A DNA stretch of 64,000 nucleotides from Bedellia somnulentella (Eukaryota; Arthropoda; Insecta; Lepidoptera; Bedelliidae). This document shows positions 38,426 to 52,099 of this stretch, in pieces; positions within the stretch are counted from its first letter, which is position 1; the number at the start of each line of letters is the position of its first letter. A program made the position numbers and the translations under genes. The notes beneath the pieces are model-generated. The model was not told the origin of the DNA. It saw only the letters and a list, made by a program, of their open reading frames with translations, and did no database searches. Location: positions 19,810,873 to 19,874,872 of the forward strand of contig OY755173.1 in NCBI GenBank assembly GCA_963576735.1. Direction: 5' to 3'.

Positions 38426-40680
38426 GTAGATCAAATTACCTGCATTAGTAGGTTTTATACCAGTTAGCAACAATTATGAATAGGTTTTCTATCTGATAGT
38501 CTTCATGATTTTTGAATTTTGGGATATCATTTAATAGTACTGGGAGTCCTTTATTTCCAGATTGCACCAAACCAACGAATATAAATTTATCATAGTTTTT
38601 AATAACACATATTCATGGCACTCGTATGATATGAATAATTTTCTCTCAGTTGTGAAGTCAATAATATGGTGTCAAAAGAAAATATTTATGAACGTATGCA
38701 ATACAATGAAATATAAATTTATATGTTACTTGTGTCCTTTTAAATGAATTTTATTAGTAAAAGTTGACTCAAAAATCTGAAATCACAAATATTTCTTTTT
38801 TTTTATTTGTTTAAATGTGATATGCATTAATACTTATCTAAACTATTCTTGAATCAATGTGATGAAAAAGCTTCTGATTTCAATGTAAGATTGGTAGTAC
38901 CTTGTTTATTCAGTGGAAAGAAATTTTGTTTTCAATTGTAAGACCCTGAGTTTAAGTCTTTAATCAGACCTTCATGGTTTTCCATCTGTGATAGTCTCTA
39001 ATATACAATGATGTTAAAACATTAAGGACATTAGAATCAGTATAGCTGTTTTTAACATGTTAGCAAATATATATTTCATTAGATATTTAATTCTAAAAAG
39101 AACACGATTTAAAACACAACTTTGTTTGCTATACTAAGTATTCTAAAGGAATTATATAATTTCTCACCAATCTATTATATGTGGAAATGATATAACAGAA
39201 GAAAACTTTTATTAATTTATTTTTATCTCTATCTAAAAGGACACAAATGACATTGAACAATCAAAATTCTCAAATCAATATATCAAGACAAGATTTGTAT
39301 TTGAAATTAGGCAGTATTTTTATTGTTATGGAATTTTATGGATGACTTTTGTTTTGAAATAACAATGCAAATACTCATATATTTTAAGTTTGGTATGAGT
39401 AGCCAGTAGTGAAAGTTAAATAAAATAATTTCACCTGAAATATTGAATAATATGCATAAATCATTATGATCATATTAACTATGAATTATTCAAACTAATG
39501 CAGTCTTATTGACATTGATTCCATCAAGCATTTGTGCTATTATTGCGAAATGTAGATAGCTTATTATCCAGATTGTGAGCTATGATTAGAATTTAACTTT
39601 CTTATGGAACAATTATTAATATTTATGTCCACCCTATCTTTATCTGCTAACTATTCGGTATGCAAAGATATTTCCCCATTTTTAAAGATATAAGAATGTG
39701 TATGTATTTCTATTTCCAATCGTTTTTAACTTTATATGTGGAATAGAAAATGGACCAATGGTAATAGTTTAATATTTTTAAAATATTTTTACCCATAAAA
39801 CCACAACCTAATAAATATAAATGGTACCAACCTAAAAACATATCCAACTGAACGTTAAAACGCTTTTTTGAAATTGATAGACTGATAACGGAGTAATTGT
39901 CACACATGGTCTAATAAAAAACCTTCTTTTCTTAGTGTGTTGAAAATAAGTTAAAAATATGACGGAAACCTTGCATACCGAATTAGGGCAGACATACCAT
40001 TTATGAAATTAATACGTGATATAATATTTATTTGTATTTCCGTCCATTTTACATACTCGATTCAATACCCATCTAATTCACTTGTAAATATATATTATTT
40101 TCTTAACCGATAACAACTTATTTATAATGTAAGAAATAAAAAATTGGGAAGATTTCGGTCGCTTTTTGTCCCAAATTGGAAAATCAGCTTAGGTTGCATG
40201 AGGCGTATCAGAGCAATATGGTCATGTGAGAAATGAAGTACTGACAAATTTTGTATGAATAATCTGTCATTTTCTCACTTCTCACGTGACATACTCGCGC
40301 TCACACGCCTCATACTAAGGGTGGATGTTTAATTTCAAGCAATCACTTGACCCACACTTAGCCCATACATATAAATTTATTTGAACTTCTGGGTATCAGA
40401 AAATCATCTATGTGCATTATGTATTGTTATTTCAAAACATGTCGAATGAATAATAAATATGTTTGTACAGAGATATGTAAATAATATTTTTGAATGACAG
40501 TTTTATCATTATTTTACTTTTTTTATGACCATGTATTTTTATTCTAATATCGTGACTGAAAATATGTAAATAATTAGGGATTGTTACTTGTTGAAAAGAA
40601 AACAAGATAATGATTTTCATTATAAATACAATGTATTATAAGAATTTTACAAAGCAGTTATTTTTTTTAACCCCTAACCA
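38426..40680. other. AT-rich intergenic stretch
   Basis: No gene, repeat family or RNA gene recognised; short ORFs only. Confidence 0.5.
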
Positions 40681-40683
40681 AAC

Positions 40684-40790
40684 AGAAGTCGTTGGAGTGT
40701 AGCAGAGGACAGGTTTTTGTGGATATCTTTAGGGGAGGCTTATGTCCACCAGTGGACGTCGATTGGCTGAAAGATGATGATGATTAACCA
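40684..40790 (+). repeat. LINE 3' end fragment with GAT tail
   Basis: AGAAGTCGTTGGAGTGTAGC through CTTATGTCCACCAGTGGACG and ending GATGATGATGATT. This 3' end is very common in lepidopteran genomes. Confidence 0.6.
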
Positions 40791-40949
40791 AACAGTGCGT
40801 TTTTATTAAGTTCCCCGTACTTAAGAATGGGGACTTGACCACTCGAAAGCTATTTAAGCAACGCCATCTGTTATCGAGTAGTTTAAAATATTTTTATAAT
40901 AACCATACCATAGATGTCACTCAAAGTATTTATTAACATATTGAAACAA

Positions 40950-41055
40950 TATCAACTTCCAAATGGGGCTGAGGAGACCTATAGGTCTAGACCTTATAAG
41001 GTCTGAAGCTCTGGCTACCCCTTTTTGATGTTTATGTCTGTAAGTATATGTATGT
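40950..41055 (+). repeat. TATG-tailed SINE-like element, diverged 3' part
   Basis: ATCAACTTCCAAATGGGGCT to AGTATATGTATGTAT, with an internal palindromic insertion around AGGTCTAGACCT. Confidence 0.65.
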
Positions 41056-41196
41056 ATTATGATACTAACCACTTTCGCTTATCCCTATATTTCTCTTGAA
41101 TCAACACGCCCGAACTATTTGTTACATTTACATAGCGTGGATTTAGTACTTCTACTATATAGTAGATTTGTATCTCACTACTAGTAGTAAGGTAAG

Positions 41197-41752
41197 GTTA
41201 CACATGCTCGTTAGTATAGTAAGCATGCTTTTTTGTATGGTCATTATCGTACTCGTTTCGAGCATGCTCTGCACTTTTCTACATTTGCTAGATATAAGCA
41301 TGCTAGTTTTAACTATGCTCCTGAAAGAGGATGCTCAAAGCAAACACTCCGGCACTCATGCCATTTTATAGCGTGCTCTGTGTCGGTTCAAAGAAAACCA
41401 TGGACAATGGGTTTTTGATTACCCATTCGTATGGAGTTGAATAGAATGTTTTTTTTGATGGCGTTGCGATGTGTCCAAAAACTTCATCAGATAGAAAGAA
41501 AAACACAGGATAGGAAGATTTGGGTCCGTGACTGGCTGAAGTAGAAGAGAAACTCTTGAAGCAAGAAATCGATTGTGAGTCAAAATGCGAGAAGATATTG
41601 ACGGTTACAAAATCATTACTTCTACTATCTAAAATTAGAGTTGACTCATCGGTAATAGCATGTTCAATAAGCAAATGTTTCGAAACACATGCTGTTAAGA
41701 AGCAAGAGCTCAATAGTAGCATGCTTTCGTGCTACTAATGAGCATGTGTAAC
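41197..41752 (+). mobile_element. PIF/Harbinger-like fossil with imperfect TIRs
   Basis: The left end GTTACACATGCTCGTTAGTA and the inverted right end GTTACACATGCTCATTAGTA match. Inside, the plus strand reads RKIWVRDWLK, a stop, then KRNS. This resembles the [KR]xIWVRDWLxxRxxLG start of Harbinger transposases. Heavily decayed. Confidence 0.6.
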
Positions 41753-41867
41753 TGTAGATGGAATCTCACGAAGTGTCGCAATTTTGATCATCACTATACA
41801 TGTAGTATATGACGCGAACATCACCACAATCATACAAGTTTCACTACAACTCATGCCCGCTCAGCAT

Positions 41868-42028
41868 GGGCGGCATTTTTGGGCTATGCGCTGGAGACCC
41901 ATCACCAACAACCTTTATTTCACTATCTTTTCCCCACGCAACTTCCAAAAGTGTCTGAGGAATTTCTAAGTCCCTATCTCTGGCTACCCCTTCAAAGGAT
42001 TTATAGCCGTGAGTTTATGTATGTAAAT
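41868..42028 (+). repeat. TATG-tailed SINE-like element, partial
   Basis: Starts in the middle of the family (GGCATTTTTGGGCTATGCGC) and ends GTGAGTTTATGTATGTA. Confidence 0.78.
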
Positions 42029-42263
42029 AAATATTATATGTGTCACAGAAGTGTCATCGATGAGAAAGACATCATGAGGAACAAGCCCCTTTTTTCCACT
42101 GGGCACTCTGGGCAAGTGCCCAGGGCCCCGTGATCGATAGGGGCCCCCTCGTCTCTGCCAGATCACGAAACAATAACCGACATTTATGGCCAAAGAACTT
42201 TTTCGATTCGTATACACCGAACCTAAATTACTGACTACAATACCAATTTGCTTACAGTTTTTA

Positions 42264-42382
42264 TCTATACTTATAATAAATCTGTAGAGAGGTCAATTCT
42301 GTACATGAAATATATTTTCAAAATAACTATCAGGTGGTGATTAGGGATCGATACTGATGCCAAAAATGCAATCAGTAAAATT

Positions 42383-42444
<62 letters not shown>

Positions 42445-43262
42445 GGTTTGTATGTTCCTTATGGAAACAAAAACTACTCGACGGATTTTAACGAAACTTG
42501 GTACAATTATTCTTCATACTCCTGCGCAGGTTTTTGTATACTTTTCAGCAGAGAAGTAAAGGGGAATTTTGGGAAATTTGGGGAAAACGGGAGAAGTTAC
42601 TCCATTTTTTAAGCTTCCATCGCGTGTGCAGCCTTAATAGTTAAACTTACATAGAAATCATGTGTGGCGGAAATATTCTTCATAAAATTATCTAAAAAAA
42701 AATCCTCAACAGTATATGTCTATCTTTTATAGTTGACTCACAATAACACGTGTAATTCCTGATAGCTTAGCAGTTCGAAACATCCTGATTATATTTGTTT
42801 ACTCTTACGTTTGTAAACCTCTCACTCATCCCTAATTTAAAAAAGGTAACATTATTACCTATTCAATAAAAAAAGAATCATAGAAATCGGTAGACAAACA
42901 CCGAAATTATACATAAAATAAGCCATCGCGCCCGTGATCGAAACCAAATCTTTACTAATTTACATATAACATACTAGATGGCGCCAGTAGTTGCATCCTA
43001 CATAACGTAATGATTTATTTTTTAGATTGTTATAAATACTTCATGTCGTTTTATTCCAAAATTTGCTATTAAACGGAAATACTGAACCGTTCATTAAAGC
43101 GCATTAAAAATCACCAAACTACACTGTTAAGGGAGTGCTATAAATTTAATAAATTGAAAACATTACGCTGAATTTCACAATGCTTGAGCAGTGACTGAAG
43201 AAAGAAACCTCAGATATTTAAAAAAACAACGCTACCCGTGCGAAGCTGGGACGATCCACTAG
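42264..43262 (+). mobile_element. Helitron, non-autonomous, 999 bp
   Basis: Starts TCTATACTTATAATAAATCT, carries a TCTG microsatellite at about 42387-42443 and ends CGTGCGAAGCTGGGACGATC-CACTAG before T. It has a short hairpin near the 3' end, as Helitrons do. Same family as the element at 49618, in the opposite orientation. Confidence 0.78.
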
Positions 43263-44091
43263 TAGCTAAATAAATTCAAATATATAAAAATACAATTTGA
43301 TGGAATACTAAGTACGTAAAATTGTCTAAAATTTATGTCTATCATGTGTTGATTTCTTATACGTTTTTCTCGAGATATTTAATTAACAAAATATAAAAGG
43401 TACTATTTTTTTACAGACGAAGTAAAATATAAACGCTTTTACCAAAAATAAATAGCGGTGAATTTCTAAAAATTCACGGCTCGCGGACTAAGGGTTGCGT
43501 TCTATCATCTATATAGAAAATCACGTTTGTGCTTAAATCATGTTACTTTATTGTAGTTCAAAAATTTATATTGAAAGGTAATGTATAAGTTATTTTGTAT
43601 TGAGCAAAAAATACTAAAAAACACGTTTATAGTATGGGGACCCCTTATTATTTTAGTATTTGTTGTTGTAGCGGCAAAGAAAATACATCATGTGTAAAAA
43701 TTTAAGCTTTCTAGCTACCACGGTTTAGTTGGTTTATGAGATACAGCATGGAGACAGACAGTAGAGGCTTAGTAATAGGGCCCCGTTTTACCTTTTGGTA
43801 TGGAACCCTAAAAACGATTCTACTAGCCTAATAGCTGTAGATATACAAAAAATATACATGTAAAAGTATTTTTTTCCAATTTATTGATTGTTAACGGGCT
43901 GAAGTTCTAGTTTTCGACAACAGACATCGCTAAGATTTACTCGGAAGATCGTGACCGGATCGAAAAATGAATCTGGAAACTTGCTTATCTCATTTCTTTG
44001 TTTATTCTAACAAAATAATGTTCTGTCAAAGTCATAGGGGCCCCATTATTCTCATATGCCCAGGGCCTCCAATAGGCTAAAGACGGCTATG

Positions 44092-44245
44092 ATGAGGAAA
44101 CCCACATGGCTGAGTTCTACTTAATAACGCGACAGTGTATTCGTGTAACGCTTCGCTGGTGTTACTTGCCTCCTGTCACGTGAATGCAGTGTCCAAGCAA
44201 AACGTGGAGAGGCACTTTGAACACCAGGTGACCAAAATGTCACCC
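44092..44245 (+). repeat. tRNA-derived SINE, internal fragment
   Basis: Body only (GATGAGGAAACCCACATGGC to ACACCAGGTGACC), diverged. A tRNA-like stretch (GTGGTTAAAACACTAGC ... GGGTTTCATCTCC) follows to about 44300. Confidence 0.65.
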
Positions 44246-44357
44246 GTGGTTAAAACACTAGCTTCTGGATCCGGAGGACGCGGGTTTCATCTCCATTAAA
44301 ATAGTAAGCCTCTTTGTTTTTTTTTATTGACGATCATTTTAGAAGTCTTTTAAGTTA

Positions 44358-44615
44358 TTGTTGCTGTATAGTGTTGGTTCAGGATAACACTATCCCATTT
44401 CTTCCCCTGGATGTTCTTAGGAGGCGACAAAGGGTATAGGGGCTTCTAAGTGATTTTTGGGATATGCGGTTCGAGACTAGTCACCAAACTTTGCTTTTAC
44501 AATCTTTTCTCCCATCAACTTCCAAAAGGGACTGAGGAATTTCTTATTCTGAATCTCTGGCTACCCATTTCCAGGGATTCATAGTCGTGAGTATACTATG
44601 GATATATGTATGTAG
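44358..44615 (+). repeat. TATG-tailed SINE-like element
   Basis: Full length, diverged (GCTGTATAGTGTTGGTTCAG to GATATATGTATGTAG). Confidence 0.8.
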
Positions 44616-45000
44616 TTATTGATTCTCAACATGTGAATCTGCAATATAAGGAGTGTAAAACATATAAAATTGAAACATAATGGGATCGTTACGGAAAGGT
44701 TTCGATCGGATCTCGAAGAGGCAATATCAGTATTATATAGTGATAATGTTCGATGATTATCGTAAAGGTGTTAAATCGATGCTCAAGCCAAAAGTTGCAT
44801 GTAATGTATCATGAAACGAGTCCATTAATAAATAAAAAGATCCGCACACAAAAAGGCTCTTACGGTGTAATATTAACATCTGATTCTAAAACGTAGGCTT
44901 CTGTTTTCAAAAATAATAGTACATGCCTGTACTTAAGTCATTATTCATCTATCTATTAGGGTAGGCAGATACTCTTGATTTATTTATACTATCAACATTT

Positions 45001-45072
45001 TCATATATGCTCTTTTATTCTCCATATTTCGGACGCCTGCCTTATTGAGTACACTCTATGTTTGGTCCAAAT
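45001..45072 (-). pseudogene. LINE C-terminal fragment
   Basis: Antisense of the ACxx/KKAGVR segment of the LINE (GCTCTTTTATTCTCCATATT then TCGGACGCCTGCC). Confidence 0.6.
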
Positions 45073-45814
45073 TTACATATAAAAGGGGTTTTATCTCAGA
45101 ATAAGAAATTTCTCAGACACTTCGAAGTTCTTTAGGGAGAAGACTGTTGATATCATCGTATACAAGACCTAATAATTAATCATGTAAACAGTATGCATTT
45201 TAAGTTGCGATACATTTCACATTTACCTTTTTTAATCGTATGCCATGAGTTATTTTGATAGCTGGATTTTAATTTAAATAGTTTTGTTTTCTTTCTCTAT
45301 TGCTTTGTGTATGCGTATTAGGGTGCAATAGGGGCGTTTTAAAATTTAATTCTATTTATTTAATTGTTGTTTCCAATATTAATTCTCAATGGTTCGTTTT
45401 TATTGGTAGTTTTAAAGTTTTGATTGGCATAAAATATAATAATGTTTAAATTTTTTAAAGCAGATACTTATCAAAATGTTTCCAAATATTTTATAGAAAT
45501 AAATATAATGTTAAAGTGACTTTGACGTGGCGTACTCTGATGGCGCCTACAAACTTACTCGTATCAAAGTTAATATATTATGAACAAATAAAACTTTGGC
45601 TTAAACTTATCGCTTACACCGTAACCATATCCTAGAGCGGAGCATCTTGAGTCGCATTTTTTTTGCCTAATTAACTTTGTCATAACGAATATGGCGTATT
45701 CTTAAATTCCTCAGCTTTCTACAGTGACTATTGCATATAAGTTTTTTAGCATTTAACATTTCAAGCACAATAATTTGTAGTATTGAATACAATTTATTTA
45801 TTTATTTGGCATTC

Positions 45815-46065
45815 TAGCCGTGTAGTGCCGGCTCAGAATGTCGCTACCCCTTTCTACCCACGGGTGTCGTAAGAGGCGACTAAGGGTATTGGGGCTTTTT
45901 ATAGGATTTTTGGGCGATGCGGTTGGAGACCCATCACCAAAAACCTTTATTTTTACCATCTTTTCCCCACACAACTTCCAAAAGTGGCTAAGGAATTTAT
46001 AATTCCTTAGCTCTGGCTACCCCTTCTAGGGAAATATAGCCGTGAGTTTATGTATGTTTTTATGT
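45815..46065 (+). repeat. TATG-tailed SINE-like element
   Basis: Full length, close to consensus (GCCGTGTAGTGCCGGCTCAG to GAGTTTATGTATG). Confidence 0.87.
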
Positions 46066-46199
46066 ATTTGGCATAATAAATAGTCTGACTATTAAAAAAT
46101 ACATACACACATATACATAGTAAAATTAGGATCAGGAGGAATCCTGCTTTAGAAAAGGCTCTTTATTTGTACCTATCTAATCCTTATAAAAAAACGTAT

Positions 46200-46276
46200 A
46201 TATTATTTCGTGAACGTATATATTATAAAATGTTAATGATAAGTTATGCCCGAGCGAAGCCGGGACGGGCTGCTAG
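46200..46276 (+). mobile_element. Helitron 3' end
   Basis: GCCCGAGCGAAGCCGGGACG followed by GGCTGCTAG before T. The 5' end was not located. Confidence 0.5.
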
Positions 46277-46311
46277 TTATACAATACATACATAATGAAT
46301 TGCCGTATATT

Positions 46312-46385
46312 TGGGATTTGAACCAAATCTCTCTGTTCCAGAGGCAGTGTATCTTACCACTTAGCTACCAAAGTTATGTTTTACC
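46312..46385 (-). repeat. tRNA-like sequence (SINE head or pseudo-tRNA)
   Basis: The reverse strand has an A-box-like TAGCTAAGTGGTAAGAT and a B-box-like GGTTCAAATCCC at tRNA spacing. Arms do not pair well, so it is probably a SINE head or decayed tRNA. Confidence 0.35.
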
Positions 46386-48800
46386 TACATCAATTGAAAA
46401 TTGTTAGTAAAACATTTTGGGGAGCGTTTACATTTTCCGTATAGGTTTATTACAGTTTGCATTTCTTGTCGCGTAACTTTCGCCCGACTAAAAGTAAATT
46501 GGTATACCTACCTACTATGAGGATTAAAATGTGGTCAGTTTCTTAAAACGAGTTGTTTGTTAGATTTAGTTATTGAGTGCAATGACCACACCACTTCTGA
46601 TAACATTGATCCCGAACGTCATTAATTGCTCGATTAACATTACACAATATACAACGATAATGAGTCACTACAGTGTGGTAAACGAAAACAAACTAATGAA
46701 CTGTTTAAGGCTCTTTTGTCAAAAAGATTATGAGCACATTTGCCGAAAGCGTGTCGCTTCGTCAAAAGAAGGTACAGTTATACTTTGTAATATAATCAAG
46801 TATAAGACGATGTCCTGTCGCCTCAGTTCTCAGTCCTTTCTTGCAAGCGGAACATTTCGGTTGACGAAATTTGAAAAAAATCGATTCGGTTTAAATCGAT
46901 ACTTGTATATTCATATCACGCGCTACGTCCTAGGCCGTCTGCCGCGTCGCGCCACTGACACATTTTAGCCGCAACATTTAAATTTAGAACGCCTCTTTTA
47001 TTTTTCTTTCCGTATATTTTTCAGATTATTTGTGTTTTTGTGTAAACACGTGAAATTTTGGATGTTTTTAGTGGTGGCTGTTCAATTTGGAATTTGTCCT
47101 CTTAACTAGAAGGTAGGTTTTTCATATATATTTTGAGCTTCCAGGAAGATATAATAATAACATCATGATGACTATGACCATAAATAAAAAGGCATTAATA
47201 AAAATATTGATGAATATAAATGATGTTCAAGAGGTTTGCCAGGGTCCTAAAAAGTAGCGATCGATAGTTTCTGCCTACCCCAATTGGAACGAATGACTTG
47301 AGTTTATGTATAGCAAATTTCACCATGGCAAGTTTGTCAATTTAAGCTTATGGCATACCTCCACTAATATTTATTTTATAAATGCGGAAATAACTATTGG
47401 GCACAATAGTGATGCGTTTTTTGTAATTGGAGTATAAAATTGATAATCATGCTTTTTAAATGTTAACATCTAAACAAACACGTGAATCTAAACCCTCACG
47501 CCAAATTATATTTACAATAAATTTTAATTTATTTGATTTTTTCTAAGTTAGATAAAAAATCTAAAATATTCCCAGTAGTGTTTAATTAAGTACCTATAAT
47601 AAATAATAAGTGGTGATTAAAAATAATAACCAAGCTTTATAAAAAAAACCCACTAAGTTCCCAAAAAGGAGTCAAATTAAATAAATAAATTCGGACATAC
47701 CTATGAGTGCTACAAAAGTTAGCCTCAAAACACTAACACCCTGACTTTTGGTATTTGATGCTAACATGGTGTTGCTTGTATATTAAATAACCAAATGTGA
47801 TATGTGACACACATTCAGCATATAAATTTCGCCTTCAGCGGGATTTGAACCTGCGCCACCTAACAACCTGTAAACCGCCGCCTATAAAAAAAACAATTAA
47901 GCAATTACCAAGCTGCAAGAGGCAAGGTCATAATAAGAGCTCGACTTTACTTGCGAGATCGTAAACTGACTATGCAATGTAAAGTTAGAATACCTTAAAC
48001 AAGCATTTACATAAATGTTTCTTAATGTCTTATCTTTCAAATAAACCCTCATTTCTATCATCCCTGCTGAGCATACCGCTAATGAATATTTACAGCCTTA
48101 CTGCTCTACCCTAGTTAAAAAGGAAACTGTTTTATTCTTGCTGTATCGTAATGTTTGTTATCAGCTTAGCTTCAAAGGGTTTATAAAGTAAGTAATACTT
48201 TTATAATTGCAAGTAGCATCATTGATATGCTTAAAAGCTACTCGTATGGATAAATTAATATCATTAATAGGTGCTTGCACTGTCCTTCCGAAGTTTGTCG
48301 GAAAAAATTGACTTAACACTACATAAGTACACACATACAGCACTACATAAAAAATAAAGGCACAATTTTTTTACTAAAAATAAAATTTATTTCAACCAAC
48401 AGACATCCATGCACAGCTGAATAACATAGCCACATTTCCTTTATGTTTGGTATTGCACTGCCGGCATCCATCCCTTAGCACTAACTTACCTAGACATTTG
48501 ACCTTCTTTAAGAATCTTTCTATACAAGCTGCTGCACCTTCAATACGTGTTTCCCGCTCGATTTGAATGTTGATATAATCACTGATAAAAATCTATTTTT
48601 TTCTCTCATGCTTGTATTTCGGATGATTCCATGATCCTCAAACTCAGAATATTTTAAAGCCATTAAGTTGTCATGTTATTCATTACAGCGTATGCAAGAA
48701 TAAACTTGTAATTATAGTATTAAAAATAGCAAAATTCGTTGATTTAATTTGCGATCCGCGTCAAGGGCGTATTATCCTGTACAGTTTTTAATATCTGCAA
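46386..48800. other. AT-rich intergenic stretch
   Basis: Holds the LINE fragment at 47200 and a B-box-bearing tRNA-like stretch at 47829-47885 (minus, GGTTCAAATCCC). Otherwise nothing recognised; the 131-codon ORF at 46573 has no support. Confidence 0.45.
47200..47310 (+). pseudogene. LINE C-terminal fragment
   Basis: Reads MNINDVQEVCQGPKK, a stop, then [12 protein letters not shown]. This is the very end of the LINE at 21381-22295, followed by GACTTGAGTTTATGTATA. Confidence 0.7.
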
Positions 48801-49224
48801 TAAAACAAAGCAGATTCGAACCGGTACGGAACAGAAGAAACTGGCTATAACTAGATTGACATTTTGGCGGCGAAAAAAAGACCATTTCGTTTATGTAGAG
48901 CACATTCCAGTCGATGTAAATCTGTATAAAAACACTGGCTGGTCTGGCTACCACCTGCAACTTTGCCGCGTGAATGTTTTCACGCTCGGAGCAGGTCAAA
49001 TTAAGATAATTTATATTTCTTGAACGATTGGAAATGAAAATGTCTTGGAAATCAATAGTTAATTTATGTTTAGGGTACCCTTCTACCTTGACTTGGGAAT
49101 ACTAATGTAGTTTCTAGTTTTTACTCTAATATAATTATACAATAGTAATTTAATAGATATTGTCATATATGCTACATCCGTTTAGTACGAACACACTTGT
49201 TAAAAAGTTGATTATTTAGAGTAA

Positions 49225-49402
49225 ACCTAGTAACATAACATAACATAAACATAAACGTTCACGCCGAATATCCCCGAAGGGGTTGGCAGAGGTACTAATA
49301 CTTCTGAACATCACGTGACTTTGTCACCTGGTGTTCAGAGTACCTACGTTTTGCATGGACAGTGTACTCACGTGATAGGGGGCAGGCCTATCGCCGTTTT
49401 TG
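49225..49402 (-). repeat. tRNA-derived SINE, 3' part
   Basis: Tail ACATAACATAAACATAAACG to TATCGCCGTTTTTG; head missing. A tRNA-like stretch on the minus strand follows at 49437-49520 (A-box-like GTGCCTAGTGGCTAGG). Confidence 0.8.
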
Positions 49403-49617
49403 TAAACCTAGTGAAGTTGGCAAAACCTAAAAATTATGAAATATTCATCGAAATGAACCTGTGACCTCCGCACATAGGAATAGAAGCGAGTGACCTAGCC
49501 ACTAGGCACGGTCGTTGTCAAATGAAGGTTAGTTGCTAGATTGGTACAGCATACAAATTTTGCTTAGACGAAGAAAATGATAGAAGTCTTTATTGTATAT
49601 GTGTTTTTATTATAACA

Positions 49618-50578
49618 CTAGAGGATCGTCCCAGCTTCGCACGGGTAGCGTTGTTTTTTTAAATATCTGAGGTTTCTTTCTTCAGTCACTGCTCAAGCAT
49701 TGTGAAATTCAGCGCAATGTTTTCAATTTATTAAATTTATAGCACTCCCTAAACAGTGTAGTTTGGTGATTTTGAATGCGCTTTAATGAACGGTTCAGTA
49801 TTTCCGTTTAGTAGCAAAGTTTGGAATAAAACGCTATGAAGTATTTATAACAATCTAAAAATAAATCATTACGTGATGTAGGATGCAACTACTGGCGCCA
49901 TCTAGTATGCTATATGTAAATTAGTAAAGATTTGGTTTTGGTCACGGGCGCGATGGCTTATTTTATGTATAATTTCGGTGTTTGTCTACCGATTTCTATG
50001 ATTCTTTTTTTATTGAATAGGTAATAATGTTACCTTTTTAAAATTAGGAATGAGTAAGAGGTTTACAAACGTAAGAGTAAACAAATATAATCAGAATGTT
50101 CCGAACTGCTAAGCTATCAGGAATTACACGTGTTATTGTGAGTCAACCGTAAAAGATAGACATAAACTGTTGAGGATTTTTTTTAGCTAATTTTATGAAG
50201 AATATTTCCGTGATACGTGATTTCTATGTAAGTATAACCATTAAGGCTGCACACGCGACGGAAGCTTAAAAAATTGAGTAACTTCTCCCGTTTTCCCAAA
50301 ATTTCCCAAAATTCCCCTTTACTACTCTGCTGGAAAGTATACAAAAACCTGCGCAGGTGTATGAAGAATAATTGAACCAAGTTTCGTTAAAATCCGTCGA
50401 GAAGTTTTTGTTTCCATAAGGAACATACAAACCGACAGACAGACAGACAGACAGACAAAAATTTTACTGATTGCATTTTTGGCATCAGTATCGATCCCTA
50501 ATCACCACCTGATGGTTATTTTGAAAATATATTTCATGTACAGAATTGACCTCTCTACAGATTTATTATAAGTATAGA
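49618..50578 (-). mobile_element. Helitron, non-autonomous, 961 bp
   Basis: Minus copy of the 42264 family: 5' end at 50578 (TCTATACTTATAATAAATCT), 3' CTAG at 49621-49618. It is very similar along its length, with a shorter TCTG run. Confidence 0.78.
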
Positions 50579-52090
50579 TATTTTTTTATCAACTTTTAAT
50601 CAACAAACCAAAGAAATCAATACAGAGTTATAGTAATAGTATAATCTTTAAATTTCTTTTATAACAAGCAGTTATCTGTAAAAATAATAATAACGTCCTT
50701 AAATATGTTTTTTATCTTTTGTTTTTATTCAGAAAATATCTTACCAAAAATTAGCGAGAAAAGAAGTATTTAAACATGAAATGGTAACAATTATTCAGCA
50801 CACAAGAAAACATAAATGATTGTGTGGTTAAAATTTGAATCGTTTGCCAAGATTTTAATTAAATTTAGAATTAAGATTTCTTTTATTTGATTTAATAAGA
50901 ATTCCGTCTTAATATAATTTGGTTTGGTGTAATCATACAAAGTTTAATAACCCAAGTAGACTATGGGATCGAATAGTCTTTCATAAATCATGCCGTTACG
51001 TTATTTAAATAATGCGCTCGTAATAGCGTCACGTTATGGCTTGTAGTTCAATAACCCTCTTAAGCTATTTGACCTTTAAACATGAATAAATATAACGTCA
51101 AAGATACTTGTCACCATAGGAATGAGTCAGTTAAAAATTAAACATTTACTGAACTCATCGTTAATATGTCCAGAGATGCGACAGACGTACTATACTTCCT
51201 AACATCACATAACATATTACCTAAGATTACTTAATTTCTGTCTGAATCACACTCATTGAAAGGGGCAGGCTTATTGATGCTTTGTGCGTGCGACACATTA
51301 TCACATGACTAAGAGTTTCCTCACGGTCAACACTCTCAAAAAAATACCCCAAACAATTTATTTCATATATTCAATATTCGTTCTGGTATAGAGATCCTGG
51401 GAGATGGGGTAGTGCTACTATAAGATGAATAAAGATATAAAACCTGCGTCTACCTGTTCAGACCGCTGAATTGGATCACCTACCTGGTTCCTCATTAATG
51501 ACAGTGTTTCAGAGTAAACAGGTTACATCTTAAAGTGTTGCAAAAACACTTTTATGTGAAAACATCTCATTCCGAGGCATTATCAAATATCTCGAATATC
51601 CTCTCTCAATTTTGCCCGAGCTCGTTATAATATAAAAACATAAATTCCGCTCGCACAATGCTTACAGCCTCTGGCTACGGACAAACATTTATTTCAACAA
51701 AATGGCGTGTGACATTTCACCAGCATATTTTATTATTGTGAAGAAGATGCGATGTCTATAAATAATTGATAATGTATCAATTTGCGATCAAATTTATGTT
51801 CAACCTTCGGTATTTTCTTAAGTAGTAAGTTGTAATTGAAAACAATGGCTTGGTTTTAATCGGGTTTATTAATGCAGGTCGGTTATAAAGAATAATTTAA
51901 TTTCTTTAGTGTTATACATGTTGTAAGACCGATTTATGACAAGTTACTTTTGGAATTGAGAGGTGAAGAAGCTATACTGAAATAAATCATGGGTTTACAA
52001 TCCAATCGCAAACAAATCACTAAGAAACTCCTGGTCTTCTAATCACTTCGGGAAATACCCATGGGAGTGCTATGATCCGTCAGTTTCAGT
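50579..52090. other. AT-rich intergenic stretch
   Basis: No gene or repeat family recognised. Confidence 0.45.
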
Positions 52091-52099
52091 CAGTTTCAA

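Noticed and set aside
46573..46968. 131-codon plus-strand ORF
   Set aside because: No recognisable domain, no homologous motif, no splice context; composition resembles translated AT-rich DNA.
48400..48600. Possible piggyBac-like Cys-rich C-terminus on the minus strand (GCRQCNTKHKGN)
   Set aside because: Too short and too diverged, with stops around it; could be chance.
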